A program made the position numbers and the translations under genes. From positions 79,113,387 through 79,177,386 of the forward strand of contig NC_064622.1 in NCBI RefSeq assembly GCF_023898315.1: a DNA stretch of 64,000 nucleotides. Reading direction: 5' to 3'. The notes beneath the pieces are model-generated. The model made no database searches. It saw only the letters and a program-made list of their open reading frames with translations, and had not been told where the DNA came from. The DNA comes from Schistocerca nitens. Lineage: Eukaryota; Arthropoda; Insecta; Orthoptera; Acrididae. This document shows, in pieces, positions 1-11,619 of this stretch (positions are counted from its first letter, which is position 1; each line of letters starts with the position of its first letter).

Positions 1-461
1 CTATTAAGATCCATTGTGAATGTTTAGTTAGTCGATGGCACAATAAAAGTGGCTTTTTCAGATGAGTCCCAATTTCAGTTGGTAAGAGCTGGTGATAGGG
101 TTTGAGAAAGGTGCAATTCCCATGAATCTATGGCCCCTAGCTGTAAACAAGGAACTGTGCAAGCTGGTGGTGGCTCCAAAATGGTGTGGACTGTGTTTAC
201 ATGGAATGGACTGGGTCTTGTGGTCCAACTGAACTGATCATTCACTGGAAATGGTTATATTTGGCTACATGGAGATCATTTGCAGCCATTCATGTTCCCA
301 AACAATGATGAAATTTTTATGGATGACAATGCACTATGTCACTGGACCACAATTGTTTGTGATTGGTTTGAAGAATATTCTGGACATTTCCAGAAAATGG
401 TTTAGCGACCAGGTTGCCCAACACGAATCCCATCAAACATTTATGGGACATAATTGAGAGG
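1..461 (+). pseudogene. Tc1-like transposase, 5' portion (interrupted)
   Basis: A cut-and-paste DDE transposase relic whose upstream part lies outside the window. The first catalytic Asp is visible as FSDESQF (Asp codon 61-63), followed by MVWT at about 180 and FMDDNALCH with the second catalytic Asp at 325-327. The block that normally reads NPIEHLWD reads NPIKHLWD, so the third catalytic residue is Lys (codon 435-437). Several frameshifts separate these motifs. The reading stops at HLWDIIER, where a LINE has inserted at 461/462; the protein resumes at 3219. Family assignment to Tc1 rests on motif order and the PIxHLWD signature. It cannot encode an active enzyme. Confidence 0.85.
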
Positions 462-3218
462 AAGGGAAAAAATCTAAATTGCTGAGAGGTGGGTACAAAT
501 TATACTGACAGGGTCACAATAAAGAGGCAAAAAATGGAGTGGGGTTTGTGTTTCACAAAGACATTGACCCAGTTACAGATGTGAGCTTTGTAAGCGAAAG
601 GATAATTAGAGCAAGAGTGAAATTGGGAAAGAATAATTTTATTATACTCCAAGCACACACACCTCAGCTAGGGTGCAGTGAGGAAGAGAAAACGAAATTC
701 CTTGAAGAACTGGAAGACCAGGTAAGAGAAGATACCATTATGATAATTGGGGATCCAAATGCTCAGATTGAATAGCTATGAGGAGGTGATGGGCCCTTTT
801 GGATACGGAAAAAGAAATGTTGAGGGTGAAGAAATTCTAAATCTGTACATAAGGAATCATCTTATTGTGAAGAATACGTTCTTCAAGAAACAAGATAGCC
901 ATCAGATTACTAGCTATGGCTAGGATGGCAAATCTAAGACAGTTATAGCTATATATTAACAGACAAATTAATTAGAGGAAAATTAAGGGATACTAAAGTT
1001 GTACCGAGTACTTGGATAGTGACCACAGGTTACTAGTAGCTGATCTAAATTATAAGATGAAAAGTTTGAATGCTGTACAAAAAATGGCAGAAATTAAGGA
1101 GTGGAAGTTGAAGGAAGAAGAAAAAAAAGTTTCCAAAATCTAGTAGCACAAAAATTGCCAAAAACTGAAAGGGATAGTGTAGAGGAAGAGTGGAACCTAT
1201 TTAAAACATCAATAGTTAACAGTGCTGTGCAGATATGCAGCATAACAAGTTGAAAGTGAAAGACAAAGAAACCAGTTGGTGGAATGATAGAGCAAAAGTT
1301 GCAATTAAAAAACGTAATATTGCAAAGAAAAACATGGAATTTGGAAAAAGAAATCAGAACCAGGGGCTGGTATCAAAAGATGAACACAAGGTGACAACAC
1401 TGGAGAAGGAATACCGACAAAAGAAACTCCAAGCAAAGAGAATTGTGAAAGAAGAAAAGGAGAAGAGTTGGGAAATATTCACCCAGAAACTAGAGCAGGA
1501 TAGCAAAGGGAAACAAAAACTGCTATATTGGTTATTGAAAAGTAAAAGAGCTGATATAGAAGACAAAAGTGATTGAAACAGAGGACAGGGATATTATCAG
1601 GGACATGGAATGTATCAGAGAAGAGATGAAGAATTATTTTGAAATCTTACTGAATGGGGAAGGTGCACAAGAAAGTGATACCGAAGTCATTGAATTAGAG
1701 GAAGAGCAGGATCCAATCTCTTGGTTAGAAACAGAGAATTCCCTGAAACAGATGAAAAGTGGGAAGGTGGCTGGAGTAGACGAGCTGATGGCGGATATGA
1801 TTAAAGCTGCAGGAATCCATGGAATACAATGGTTACACTGGGTGATGGGAGTGATATGGAAAGAAAACAAAGTACTGAATGAATGGAAAAAAGCAAGTAT
1901 AATACCACTGTTCAAGAAAAATAGTAGAAAAAAATGCACCAACTACCAAGGAATCACACTGTTATCACACTGCCTTAAGACAATGGAAAAGGTCATAGAG
2001 AAAAGATTGTGGAAAATTCTAGAACACCAATTAGAGGAACAACAGCATGAGTTCAGATGTAATAGGAGAACAATAGATCTCATTTTCTCCCTCCGTCAGT
2101 TAATGAAGAAGTATTGGGGGATTCGTGGATTTGGAAAAAGCATATGACAGTGTACCTAGGGATAAAATATGGGAATGCTTGAGAAAACATAATGTTCCTG
2201 ATTCATTAATTAAAAAAGTCCAGATGCTGTACGATGGCTGTGAGAGCAGTGTACAAGTAGGAGGTGGAAGTTCAAAATGGTTTAAGACAAAGGGAGGTGT
2301 TCTGCAAGGCAGTTCGCTCTCCCCTTTACTCTTCGTTACACTTATGGACACGATCATGAAAGAAATCAAGAAAGAAGAAAATGAAGATCTCACTGCTTTT
2401 GTTTCTGCTGATGACATCGCCATTTGGGGAGAGACAGATATGGAGGTTCAGAGGCGACTAGATCACTGGAACACAAAATTTAAAAAATTCAAGTTAACTG
2501 TGAGTAGGTACAAGACAGTGGCAATGAAGATGAGCAGGACACCCACACCTTGTAACATCATACTGGAGGGGGAGAAGGTTTAATGTGTGAAAAGCTTCAA
2601 TTATCTGTATAGCATCATATCACGTGATGGAAGTTCCAAACTAGAAGTCTTAAACAGAATAACAAAAGGATCTAGCTTCTTCCAGCAAGTATGAAACCTA
2701 ATCTGGGACAAGGAAGTCCCTCGAAGAGCCAAACAGACCATGTATAAAACTTATCTCCTGCCAATCATGATGTATAGTCTAGAGACCTGTGTCATAAATA
2801 AGAGAGAAGAGTGTCAAATACGAGCATGTGAAATGAAGTTCCTTAGGTCAGCTCTACAAAAAACTAGGAGAGACAGAGTCAGGAATGATTATGTAAGGAG
2901 AGACCTGCAGGTGACATTGACTACAGAGAAGAGGATGAGTGCTTTGAGATAGAAGTGGTTCAGTCATGTGAAGCAAATGCATCCGACTCGAACTCCACAT
3001 CACTATTTGGAGATGGAGGTACCAGGAAGAAGACCAATTAGGTGGCCTAGAAAGAGATGGACAGACCAGGTTAAGGAAGATCTCAAGAGGAGAGGAGTAA
3101 CATGGGATGAAGTGCAGAGGGAAAAGCTATACCAGGACAGAAACCAATGGAGGCATATCATTCACCAAGTTCCTCCCCAGCTCACTGGAAGGAAATCCTG
3201 ATGATGATGATGATGATA
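462..3218 (+). mobile_element. 5'-truncated non-LTR retrotransposon (RTE-like LINE)
   Basis: Copy-and-paste retroelement inserted into the Tc1 transposase. The 10 bp AATTGAGAGG at 452-461 is repeated at 3219-3228, a target-site duplication that fixes both ends. Content in order: the C-terminal half of an AP-type endonuclease (529-772, GDPNAQIE), a linker rich in Lys/Glu with a WW(N) motif (1235-1566), reverse transcriptase (1569-2583), and a C-terminal region with RPIRWPRKRW and DRNQWRHI (2740-3198). It ends in a (TGA)n tail at 3199-3217, as RTE-type elements end in short tandem repeats. The endonuclease N-terminus is missing, as expected from incomplete reverse transcription. Clade is inferred, not tested. 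Confidence 0.85.
1569..2583 (+). pseudogene. LINE reverse transcriptase domain
   Basis: Reverse transcriptase core of the LINE at 462-3218, in two frames (1569-2147 then 2125-2583). Visible RT blocks: KSGKVAGVDEL, WKKASIIPLFKK, NYQGITLLSH, DLEKAYDSVPRD with the first catalytic Asp, GGVLQGSSLSPLLF, and the catalytic box. That box reads SADD (2404-2415) where the family normally has YADD or FADD, so the aromatic residue before the Asp pair is lost. The shift at about 2125-2147 breaks the frame between blocks. A decayed copy. Confidence 0.85.
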
Positions 3219-3421
3219 AATTGAGAGGTCAGTTAGTGCACAAAATCCTGCACTGGCAACACCTTCACAATTATGGACAGCTGTAACATGGCTCAATATT
3301 TCTACAAGGGACTTCCAATGACTTGTTGAGTCCATGCCACATTGAGTTGCTACACTACACTGAGAAACAGGAAGTCTGACAGGATGCTAGGTGATATTCC
3401 ATGAGTTTTGTCCCTCAGTGT
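3219..3421 (+). pseudogene. Tc1-like transposase C-terminus and 3' end
   Basis: Continuation of the element at 1-461. Translation from the duplicated target site gives IERSVSAQNP, then SQLWTAV, then LVESMPH and VATLH, the usual Tc1 C-terminal order. It is followed by a short AT-rich tail ending in TTTTGTCCCTCAGTGT, which resembles a Tc1 3' terminus. The element has one in-frame stop in the VESMP segment. The matching 5' terminal repeat would lie left of the window, so the end at 3421 is inferred from resemblance only. Confidence 0.75.
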
Positions 3422-3424
3422 GCA

Positions 3425-4400
3425 TGCACTGCATTGGATTTGAAAATTTTTAATGTTTCTTACCCCATCAGTGAATACATGAATACATTTGGCAGAATCA
3501 TTCCAAGAAATTTGAGAACTATTGTAGATTACATCATACAAAAGACAAATTCTGGACATAGGGTGAGTGACATAAGTGATACAGAAGTCTGCAATGTTGA
3601 TCCAAACACTTCCTGCTTGGAGCAAAGGTTGCCTTTCCACCATGGGGAACAGGATACCTCTGGAAGACAGTCCTCCTATTAAAATTCTGGATGCTGTTAA
3701 GTGTAATATAAATAGTCTCAAAGATGACAGTGTGAACTTCCTTGATACACTGAGACTAGCTAGCAAACTACAAAGCTTTGTTGAAAGGGCAAATCCTGAA
3801 GAGAAATATCAACAAATTAAAAGCTGCATTCATGAGGCAGCATATGAAGCACTGGGTCAACAAAGCAAACAAGGAAACCAAAGCCCAAAGTGGTGGATGG
3901 AGAACCTAGGGGGAAAAATAAAAGTGAAGAAGAAAATGTATAGCAGTTGGCTGAGAGCAAGAGACCCAGAAAATATGACAAAGTATGTGGAAATAAACAG
4001 GGGGTTTAAAAAAGAAATTATTAGTAGGAAAAATGAACTACGAGTAAAGAGATGTGAGAAGATAGATAGATGTATGGGGGTACAAAGGCAGCAGAGGCCT
4101 GGAAAAAAATGAAGAGTTTAAGAAGAGATTTGAAAGAAGAGACAAATGTGACAATTATTGGCATTAGGGAATGAGGAAATAATTTCAAGATACTATTCAT
4201 GGAAGAGAGAACCAGGTATAAGGACATAGAACTGGATTTTGAGAATGAATGTTGTGTGGGAAATGTAGACCCAGTAACTACAGCAGAAGCTGGAATACCT
4301 GTGGAAGAAATGGAAATCCTCCCGGAACAAGAAACTACCAATAGAATTAGTGAAGTATGGACGGAATGTGTTATGGGAATATTCAAGCAAGTTGTTTAAT
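3425..4400 (+). pseudogene. LINE fragment: endonuclease end and EN-RT linker
   Basis: Left part of a second 5'-truncated LINE, starting directly after the Tc1 end. The frame at 3401-3682 gives RNLRTIVDYIIQK, a typical endonuclease C-terminal block. After a frameshift, 3576-4112 gives the linker that precedes RT in such elements (KWWMENL, WLRARDPENMTKYVEINRGFKK). A further shifted piece (4080-4399) reads SLRRDLKEETNVTIIG and FKILFMEERTRY. The sequence then meets a minus-strand mariner. The RT fingers and palm start expected next are absent, so material was lost as well as interrupted. The right part is at 5625-6490. Confidence 0.7.
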
Positions 4401-4419
4401 GCATGTATGAAGTCTCTTC

Positions 4420-5545
4420 AAAAAATTCCGGAACTTTGTCTACAAATTTTTTCTACAGTTACCTTTTACTTATTGTGCATGGTCTCCTTCAAAACACTCT
4501 CCTCCACAATTGCTACAACACTACCAGTGCCATTTCCACTTCCGGGAGCAGTATTTGTACACCTCTTGCTGAGTTACAAGAAGTTGCAGTCTCTGAATTT
4601 TCTTTTATCTCATGTATTGTTGCAAATCTTCATCCTTTCAACGAGGTTTTCAATAGAAACAAAAAAAGCCCACAGGAGCCAGCTCTGGAGAGTACGGTGG
4701 ATGAGGCACCACAATGATTTTGTTTTTTGTGCAACAGTCATCCACCGACAGGGATGTATGTGTGAGTGCATTATTGTGATGCAAGAGCCATGAATTGTCT
4801 CACAACATTTCACGCTGTTTCCTTCTCACATTTTCTCACAGGCATCACAACACATCCTGATAGTACCATCGATTAACAGTTTGCCCTGTGGCACAAATTC
4901 GTGGTGAACTATCCTTCACATTCAAAGAAAACTATCAGGCTGGCTTTGAAATTTGACCTGACCTGACGACCTTTCCCGACCCATTGTGAAGATTGAACCT
5001 TGGTCTCAACATCATAACTGTAGACCCACATCTCATCACCAGTTATGATTCTCTTAAAGAACATCTCATTCTCATTTACATGATCCAAAAGCTTTTCACA
5101 TATTGTGAGGTGAAGGTCGAAGGTCTTTCTGGTCTTGACTCATAAGCCGTGGAACAAACCTGGTGGCAACGTGATGCATTCCAAAGTGCTGTGTTAGGAT
5201 TTCGTGATGTGATCCATCTGAAACATTACATTCTTGTACAATCTCTTGGACAGTCAGTCTTTGATTGGCATCCTCAATTTCATTACCATTAATGACAGGA
5301 GTGTCATCTGTAGTGTTGAAGGATGTCCTGAACAAGGGTCATCTTTAACTTTCATATCCCATTTTAAAACTGTGTGAATCATTCATAAAACTGAGTATGG
5401 CTTGAACACTCATCACCATTGGTTTCTGCAACATTTGGTGTGTCTCTGCAAATGTTTCCTTTTGTTTCCCACAAAATTTAATGCAGACACGTTGCTCCTC
5501 TAACTCTGCCATCTCGAAATTTGTAAACTGTGTCACTCAATGTTC
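4420..5545 (-). pseudogene. mariner-type transposase
   Basis: Broken transposase of the mariner branch, read on the minus strand from about 5536 down. N-terminal block EQRVCIKFCGK and ETHQMLQK (5345-5536), helix-turn-helix region RLTVQEIVQECN with HHEILTQHFGM and RFVPRLMSQDQK (5096-5335), then GDEMWVYSYDVETK (first catalytic Asp codon 5035-5037). The second catalytic site reads HHNNALTH, so Asp is Asn, and the third, normally PDLAPCDFF, reads PELAPVGFF, so Asp is Gly. Two of the three metal ligands are therefore gone, besides frameshifts. It lies between the halves of a LINE, consistent with insertion into it. Terminal repeats were not resolved. Confidence 0.85.
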
Positions 5546-5624
5546 TACTCAATACAGCACTGAGCAATAACTAACAGACATACAACAATGAAATTTTATC
5601 ACAGCCTTTCAGAATTACAAAAGG

Positions 5625-6490
5625 ATTTACTCCAACAGGGATGCTGATTATCTTCTACATTATTTAAAATGTACATCCAGAGAGTTTTAGACCTGTGGAG
5701 TACGAATTTCATAGGAAAGGATTAATGTTTGCACAACTTGTTCTTCACAGATGATCAGGTAATGGTAGCCAACAAGGAAGATGATATCTGCTTTATGCTA
5801 AGAAAATTAGTAGAAGAGTATGATACGTCGAGGTTGAAAGCAAATTTTCGAAGGTTTGAATACCCACACAGCAGAGAAAATGTAGGAAATTTAATAGCAG
5901 ATGGCTAGCACATCAAGGCATGTAAAAAATTAAATATTGGGTCACATTCTACATGAAGACAGAACAAGTTATTGGGAAATACAGCGAACAGTAGCCCACG
6001 GGGAAGGCAGCAATCCAAAAGATAAACCCTGTGTTATGCTCTTCTAAGATAAGTTGAAAAGTAAAGTAGATGCTCTGTAAGAGTACTGTAGTTATTAATG
6101 ACCTACGGATGTGAATGCTGGGAACTTAGTGGAAAAATAAAAACAAATTGAGATTTTTAGAAATGGTCTATCTCAGAAGATCATGTAGAATATCTTCGCA
6201 AGACCATGTAAGAAATACAATGGTTTGGGAAATGACCCAGACTCAAGAAACCATTATACATGGAATAGAAGAATGGCAGTTCACCTGGTATGGACATACA
6301 ATACGACTGGCAGATGACTAAAAGAAGATCTTGATGTACCAACCTGAAGGAAGAAGGAGAGAGGAAGAGTGAAGGTTTCCTGGTTAATGGGGAATAGGAG
6401 GTCATGAGAAAAAAAGAAATAGAAGAAGACAAGGAAGCATTGTGGGAAGTCAGAAATTGATGGCAATAGATAAATGGTATGGGTGATAGC
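5625..6490 (+). pseudogene. LINE fragment: RT palm to C-terminus
   Basis: Right part of the LINE whose left part is at 3425-4400. Several short frames read QGC-LS-TLFKMYIQ, an FTDDQVMVANKEDD catalytic box, LVEEYD with LKANF, then a C-terminal region with TYGCECW, DHVEYL, QFTWYGHTIRLADD and MYQPEGRRR. These match the usual order of RT catalytic box, thumb and C-terminal extension. Stops and shifts are frequent. The 3' end is taken at the GA repeat. Confidence 0.65.
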
Positions 6491-6504
6491 ACTAGGAACC
6501 CCAC

Positions 6505-6506
<2 letters not shown>

Positions 6507-6573
<67 letters not shown>
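6507..6573. repeat. (GA)n microsatellite
   Basis: About 28 near-perfect GA dinucleotides with one interruption at the right edge. It sits immediately after the LINE fragment and may have grown from its tail. Confidence 0.95.
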
Positions 6574-7028
6574 CGTTTGAAACTCATTATCTCTTTGCCC
6601 CTAGCTATTCAATTATTGTGCTAAAGGACACTTTTTTCTTTTTTTTTAAATTAAAAAGGCACATTAACTTCATGTAGGACTTAATGTTTGTGCTTAAACA
6701 ATTGTCCTTATAACAAACTGTTGCCTCAGAGGGTGTTCACCGACTACAGTTTCTCATGGAATGCAACCACTGGCATTAACTTCATAATTTAATAAAAAAA
6801 TTATCTACATGTTTTATCTGTTTAGTGAGAAACTTTCCTGATCTCTGTGGTAGAAGATATCTTTCTTAATGTACACAATATTTCTGCAAAAGGTTAAAAT
6901 GTTTGTATTTTGAGATGACTGAATCCAAGAAGATTTATGTATATTGCAAAAATTCTGAGACGTCAGTGAAATTTTGTTATTATTTGGATTTTTGGAGTTG
7001 TACCATGATATATTCTGATAACTGAGAT
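6574..7028. other. Non-coding AT-rich spacer
   Basis: No reading frame, RNA gene or recognisable repeat seen. Contains short A and T runs only. Confidence 0.6.
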
Positions 7029-8184
7029 TGTGATAAAACAAGCTGGGATCTTTTTACTTCCTATTTTGTTTTGCCATCTGCCTCCTTAAAACTAATTTAT
7101 TTTTTATTTTTGGGTGATTACTATTAACATAAGTGAGTATGATCTACATTTTCATAAAAGAGAAAGGTTGGCCCTCAGTCTTAAGGAATGTACCACCAGA
7201 TCTAATTTTGTACTTAGTTTTATGTGTGTAATTGATTTTCTAATTTATTTTTACTATTCCTGGTTAATACTTTTGTTATAGGGTGAAATCAGTAATTGTT
7301 TTGTAACTTAAATTCTATTGTTGATTTATACACAAATATAAATTATGTGCTAATTATACACATTTGGAGGAACAACAAGTAGTATTCTTAAAGTATTTAT
7401 TTGGCTCTAATCGAAAACATGTTAGCAAAGGCACCTCTTAATTAATTCCAAAGCAATTATCAGTTTCATCAAAAGTATTGTTTGTATAACTATAACTGTT
7501 AATTTCATCATTTAAACAAATATTTTAGCTTAACCCCTGTGGTAGAAAAAACTGTTAAAAAGAACCAGTTTTTGGCGTATACAATTAATTTAATGAGTTA
7601 TGTTCTAATTGTAATTTCTGTAAATTAAACATCAAACAATGTATAGTTTCAGTATTTATTATTGTGATAATATAAAAAGGCTCGATCTTGGGCTCGAATC
7701 AGTCAGTCCATGGCCAATTTTCAGACGAGAAACCAACAATGCATCAACTTAACTGTGAAATAGGTGTAACACAATTAGGCTGTGTGTTAAAATAATGACA
7801 GTGTCTGTTCAATATGCACTGTATTATTCTGCAAGAACTGTGTGGTTAGTACTGCACATAGATATTCAACAGCAAACTATTGTAGTAGTATGCTAATGCA
7901 TGCCTGCAAACTATTCATGCGGCTTATTGAAAGTTAACCGATAGTGAACTGTAACAATTTTCCAATAGTGAACTGGCCATATTAACTGGGTGTGTATTGG
8001 GGAGGGGGGGGGGGGAGGGGGGGTTGTGAACAGTGAAAGTAAAGAACTATGAAATGCAACTGTGCAGCTGTCATTTATAGTGGTCAGTGCTGAACTTCCA
8101 CCCTCCATTTTTCAGCCAGTATCACAACACAGTACATCGACTCAGACGACCATCGACAAAGAAATAAAGTAGGCGAATGTCACG
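7029..8184 (+). mobile_element. Solo LTR (family shared with 39611-43401)
   Basis: A 1156 bp sequence that starts TGTGATAAAACAAGCTGGG and ends GAATGTCACG. It aligns along its whole length with the interrupted LTR at 39611-43401, whose ends are TGTGAC and GTCACA, the inverted TG...CA ends of a retroviral-type LTR. No internal gag or pol sequence adjoins either side, so it is a solo LTR left after recombination between paired LTRs. The flanking tetranucleotides AGAT (7025-7028) and AAAT (8185-8188) are a plausible decayed 4 bp duplication. It carries a G-rich run near 8000. Confidence 0.8.
7671..7703 (+). promoter_or_regulatory. LTR core promoter: TATA box and initiator
   Basis: TATAAAAAGG at 7671-7680 followed by TCAGTCAGT, whose A at 7701 lies 30 bases from the first T of the TATA box. 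This spacing and the arthropod-type TCAGT initiator fit an RNA polymerase II start marking the U3/R boundary of the LTR. The related LTR keeps the same arrangement at 42857-42892. Confidence 0.65.
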
Positions 8185-10087
8185 AAATCAACTAAATTTT
8201 TGTGGCTCTTAGCAATAACTCCCTCTTTATAACACTAAAAATAAATAAATGTAACAGGTCTCTCCCACAGAGTCCCCCACAAGGAAGAATCCCCTACTAA
8301 TGTGAGCCTTGCAGAATAAGGAAGGACTGTGAAGGGCACCTAGCCAATCTGGGTGAACAGGAGTACTGAATGATATTTTACTGAGAATTTAAAATTTTCT
8401 TTCAGGCATGTAGCTGCAACCAAGTTACAGGCATAGGTTGTCATCATAAGTTCTTGCAGGGCCTATGTGTCAAGCCAGCTTGTCCTTCAGAACAGAAGCA
8501 GTTCATTCCAGTAAAAGCTCCTGACAGGGTACACTTTTAGTCCTCTGATGAATGTACTAATTTACCCATACCACCAGCTAACCAACAGAGTAGTGTGAGA
8601 AAGTAGTCATGTGGTTGCTGCTGGCCTTATCCTGGGGAGTAGATGACAGTGAAGTCACACTCTTGGTTTTTAGGTTTCAGACAGAGCAGATGGCCTCATT
8701 TCATATGCATCTGTCTCTACTCTCTCTGACTGGCTACCAGTTAGTTCAAACATGGAACCTCTTTCTCTTCCCTTCCTATTCCTGCATTTCGCTACCACTC
8801 AAACTGGTGGACATCCCTTCAGTCCAGCCCTTCAGAATATCAGAATTTAGACAAAAGTTAATTTTATTCCTCTGTTTAATTTAAAACTGCCTCCCTTCTG
8901 GTGTGCCCCCCCTCCCCATCTAGCATCCTTGACACAGGTCACCTCCACAACAGATTTTGTCTGTACACTATAGGGTGGTTAGTGTTAGGTAATGTGATAC
9001 ATTTTGATGGCTCCATGATTACTTCAGTTACATGCTGATTAATACTATGTAATGTGAACTGCTGTGCACTGACAATCTTTTTTATCACTCAAACTGTCAT
9101 TAACACAAATTCATGTAAAGTGTATAAAAGAAGTAATATGCAAATGATTACCATGAGTATGACTGAATGAGGAAGGCTGTGGTTGTCTTTAAAGTTATTA
9201 ATCAAAATTTAGTTTATGCTATTTGTAAGATTACTTATATTTTCCTATTAAGTGACATGCTTTTACACAATTTTTCAACAGATACCATTCTGTACTGTTA
9301 TCTAGGTTAATTTCTAGCTGAAAGGAACAATATAATTAGTACAGTATAAGTTTTCAGAAAGGCCTTGTAGCATGAAAAGCATTGTGGATATGCTAATTTT
9401 TCCTATGCTTCTGTAAATAATTGTATGTACTTGAACCTTTGGGAACTATAATGAAAAATCTTCACAGAGGGATTCACTAAGGATTTATTTTGTCATGATT
9501 TATTTTGTAAGGATAAACAAGGGGCTCAGATTTTATATTTCTACTTAGAAGTATTAAACTGCCAGAACCAGTACTTTAATTATACTTATGGGAAAGAAGA
9601 AAATATTATCAGCTGTGATAACAAGTACACCTTATACTTGTTATTTCACTTTTACTGTGAAGGATTTAATGTGTATTGAGAAATGAAGTAAGTTTTATGT
9701 AAAGTAAGAGCAAATAATCTAGAAGTATAAAGCTTTGAAAACTAAATAAAATGTGCTTTGTTACATTACGAAGTAATGAGTTTTACACTGCTTTCATGTA
9801 ATAGCAAGTAAGTGAGAAACAGTTATGATGGAGCATAGTAAACTGTTAGGATATAATGAAACTTATTATGACATGAAATGATGACGAAGCTGTGTCAGGG
9901 TTACTTACAAATACTGATGATGAAGATGATAATGTTGATGTATTAGAGATTATTTATAGAAGTAACAATGTAGTGTGAGAAGTATGAAAATGAAGTTACA
10001 GCTAGTAGTAAAGTATATTCATGAGATCATAAGGAAATGTGGATCTTTGAGATACTTTGTAAACTGGGTTCTGAGGAAAGACAAATA
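8185..10087. other. Intergenic stretch without recognisable genes
   Basis: A 91-codon open frame at 8609-8884 shows no recognisable motif and I do not regard it as a gene. The rest is AT-rich with frequent stops. No transposon signature was seen. Confidence 0.55.
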
Positions 10088-10114
10088 AAATAATAATAAT
10101 AATAATAATAATAA
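10088..10114. repeat. (TAA)n microsatellite, left of first R4/Dong copy
   Basis: About nine TAA units directly abutting the truncated LINE copy that starts at 10115. Confidence 0.9.
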
Positions 10115-11440
10115 ATTAAAGAAGAACTAAAAGAAACATATAGACAAAGACTAACAAAAATACTGAAAACAGAATTGACAGCAAGAAACAAGACAAAAGC
10201 TATAAATACTTATGCCATACCAATATTGACCTACTCATTTGGAGTAGTGAAATGGAGTAACACAGACCTAGAAGCACTCAATACACTTACACGATCACAA
10301 TGCCACAAATATAGAATACATCACATACATTCAGCAACAGAAAGATTCACATTAAGCAGAAAGGAAGGGGATTTATCGACATAAAAAACCTACATTATGG
10401 ACAGGTAGACAATTTAAGAAAACTCTTTCTAGAACGAGCAGAAACTAGCAAAATACACAAGGCAATCACTCATATAAATACATCGGCTACACCACTGCAA
10501 TTTCATAACCACTTCTACAACCCTTTAGATCACATAACATCAACAGATACGAAGAAAGTAAATTGGAGGGGGAAAGCACTTCATGGCAAGCACCCGTATC
10601 ATCTAACACAGCCACACATCGATCAAGACGCATCCAACACATGGCTAAGAAAAGGCAATATATACAGTGAGACAGAAGGATTCATGATTGCAATACAGGA
10701 TCAAACAATAAACACCAGGTATTACAGCAAGCATATTATTAAAGATCCCAATACCACAACAGATAAATGCAGACTTTGTAAACAACAAATAGAAACAGTA
10801 GATCACATCACAAGCAGATGTACAATACTAGCAAATACAGAATACCCCAGAAGACATGACAATGTCGCAAAAATAATACATCAACAGCTTGCCTTACAAC
10901 ATAAACTTTTAAAGCAACAAGTTCCTACATACAAGTATGCACCACAAAATGTACTGGAGAATGATGAATACAAATTATACTGGAACAGAACCATTATAAC
11001 AGCTAAAACAACGCCACATAACAAACCTGACATCATACTCACCAATAAAAAGAAGAAATTAACACAACTAATCGAAATATCCATACCCACTACAACAAAT
11101 ATACAAAAGAAAACAGGAGAAAAAATTGGAAAATACATCCAACTGGCAGAGGAAGTCAAGGACATGTGGCATCAGGATAAAGTTGACATAATACCAATTA
11201 TACTATCAACTACAGGAGTCATACCACACAATATCCACCAGTACATCAATGCAATACAGCTACATCCAAACATATATATACAACTACAGAAATCCGTAAT
11301 TATTGATACACGTTCAATTACCCGAAAGTGCCTAAATGCAATATAACACATACCGTACAGTTAATAGGAAGTGACGCTTGATCAAGGTCCGCGTCACTTT
11401 CCATTCTTAACCAGACTTAACGTCTGAGAAAGTAAAGAAA
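10115..11440 (+). mobile_element. R4/Dong-like LINE, 5'-truncated 3' copy
   Basis: A 3' fragment nearly identical to 14040-15362. It begins inside the region after RT and runs through the C-terminal zinc finger and restriction-like endonuclease to the 3' UTR (GGTCCGCGTCACTTTCC). Both sides are TAA repeats. Elements of the Dong lineage are known to insert in TAA repeats and to carry a C-terminal restriction-like endonuclease, which is the basis for the clade call. It shares with the longer copy the frameshift near 10367-10380. Confidence 0.8.
10684..11346 (+). CDS. R4/Dong C-terminal zinc finger and restriction-like endonuclease
   Basis: Open frame of 220 codons forming the C-terminal part of a LINE polyprotein. 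A CCHC finger is clear: CRLCKQQIETVDHITSRC, with Cys, Cys, His, Cys spaced 2, 8 and 4. It is followed by a restriction-like nuclease signature, KPDIILTNKKKK then LIEISIP, where the Asp of PD and the Glu of EIS would bind metal. In the family this domain nicks the target and the finger helps nucleic-acid binding. The frame is intact from 10684 to its stop, but the fragment lacks RT, so it cannot mobilise itself. The chosen start is only the first Met in the open frame. Confidence 0.7.
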   Translation: MIAIQDQTINTRYYSKHIIKDPNTTTDKCRLCKQQIETVDHITSRCTILANTEYPRRHDNVAKIIHQQLALQHKLLKQQVPTYKYAPQNVLENDEYKLYWNRTIITAKTTPHNKPDIILTNKKKKLTQLIEISIPTTTNIQKKTGEKIGKYIQLAEEVKDMWHQDKVDIIPIILSTTGVIPHNIHQYINAIQLHPNIYIQLQKSVIIDTRSITRKCLNAI

Positions 11441-11461
11441 TAATAATAATAATAATAATAT
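11438..11461. repeat. (TAA)n microsatellite between the two R4/Dong copies
   Basis: About seven TAA units serving both as the 3' flank of one copy and the 5' flank of the next. Confidence 0.9.
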
Positions 11462-11619
11462 TACCAAGCAACAAACCTAGGAACCAACACAACTGGATAC
11501 AGATCACAAGTATACACAACATTTATTACCAGAACCCAGAATTAAAATTTTTAACAGAACAATGACTAGCTGATCAGATCCGTGTAATAATCAAAAATAA
11601 CAGGATACCCCAGTCAGAA

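Noticed and set aside
3350-3766. 138-codon minus-strand frame as a gene
   Set aside because: It overlaps the Tc1 3' end and the plus-strand LINE endonuclease block, which have recognisable motifs; the minus frame has none.
6474-6677. Frame through the GA repeat as a coding region
   Set aside because: The Arg-Glu run is simply the microsatellite translated.
8609-8884. 91-codon frame as a small secreted or membrane protein
   Set aside because: Hydrophobic start but no clear signal-peptide structure, no homology I know and no supporting context.
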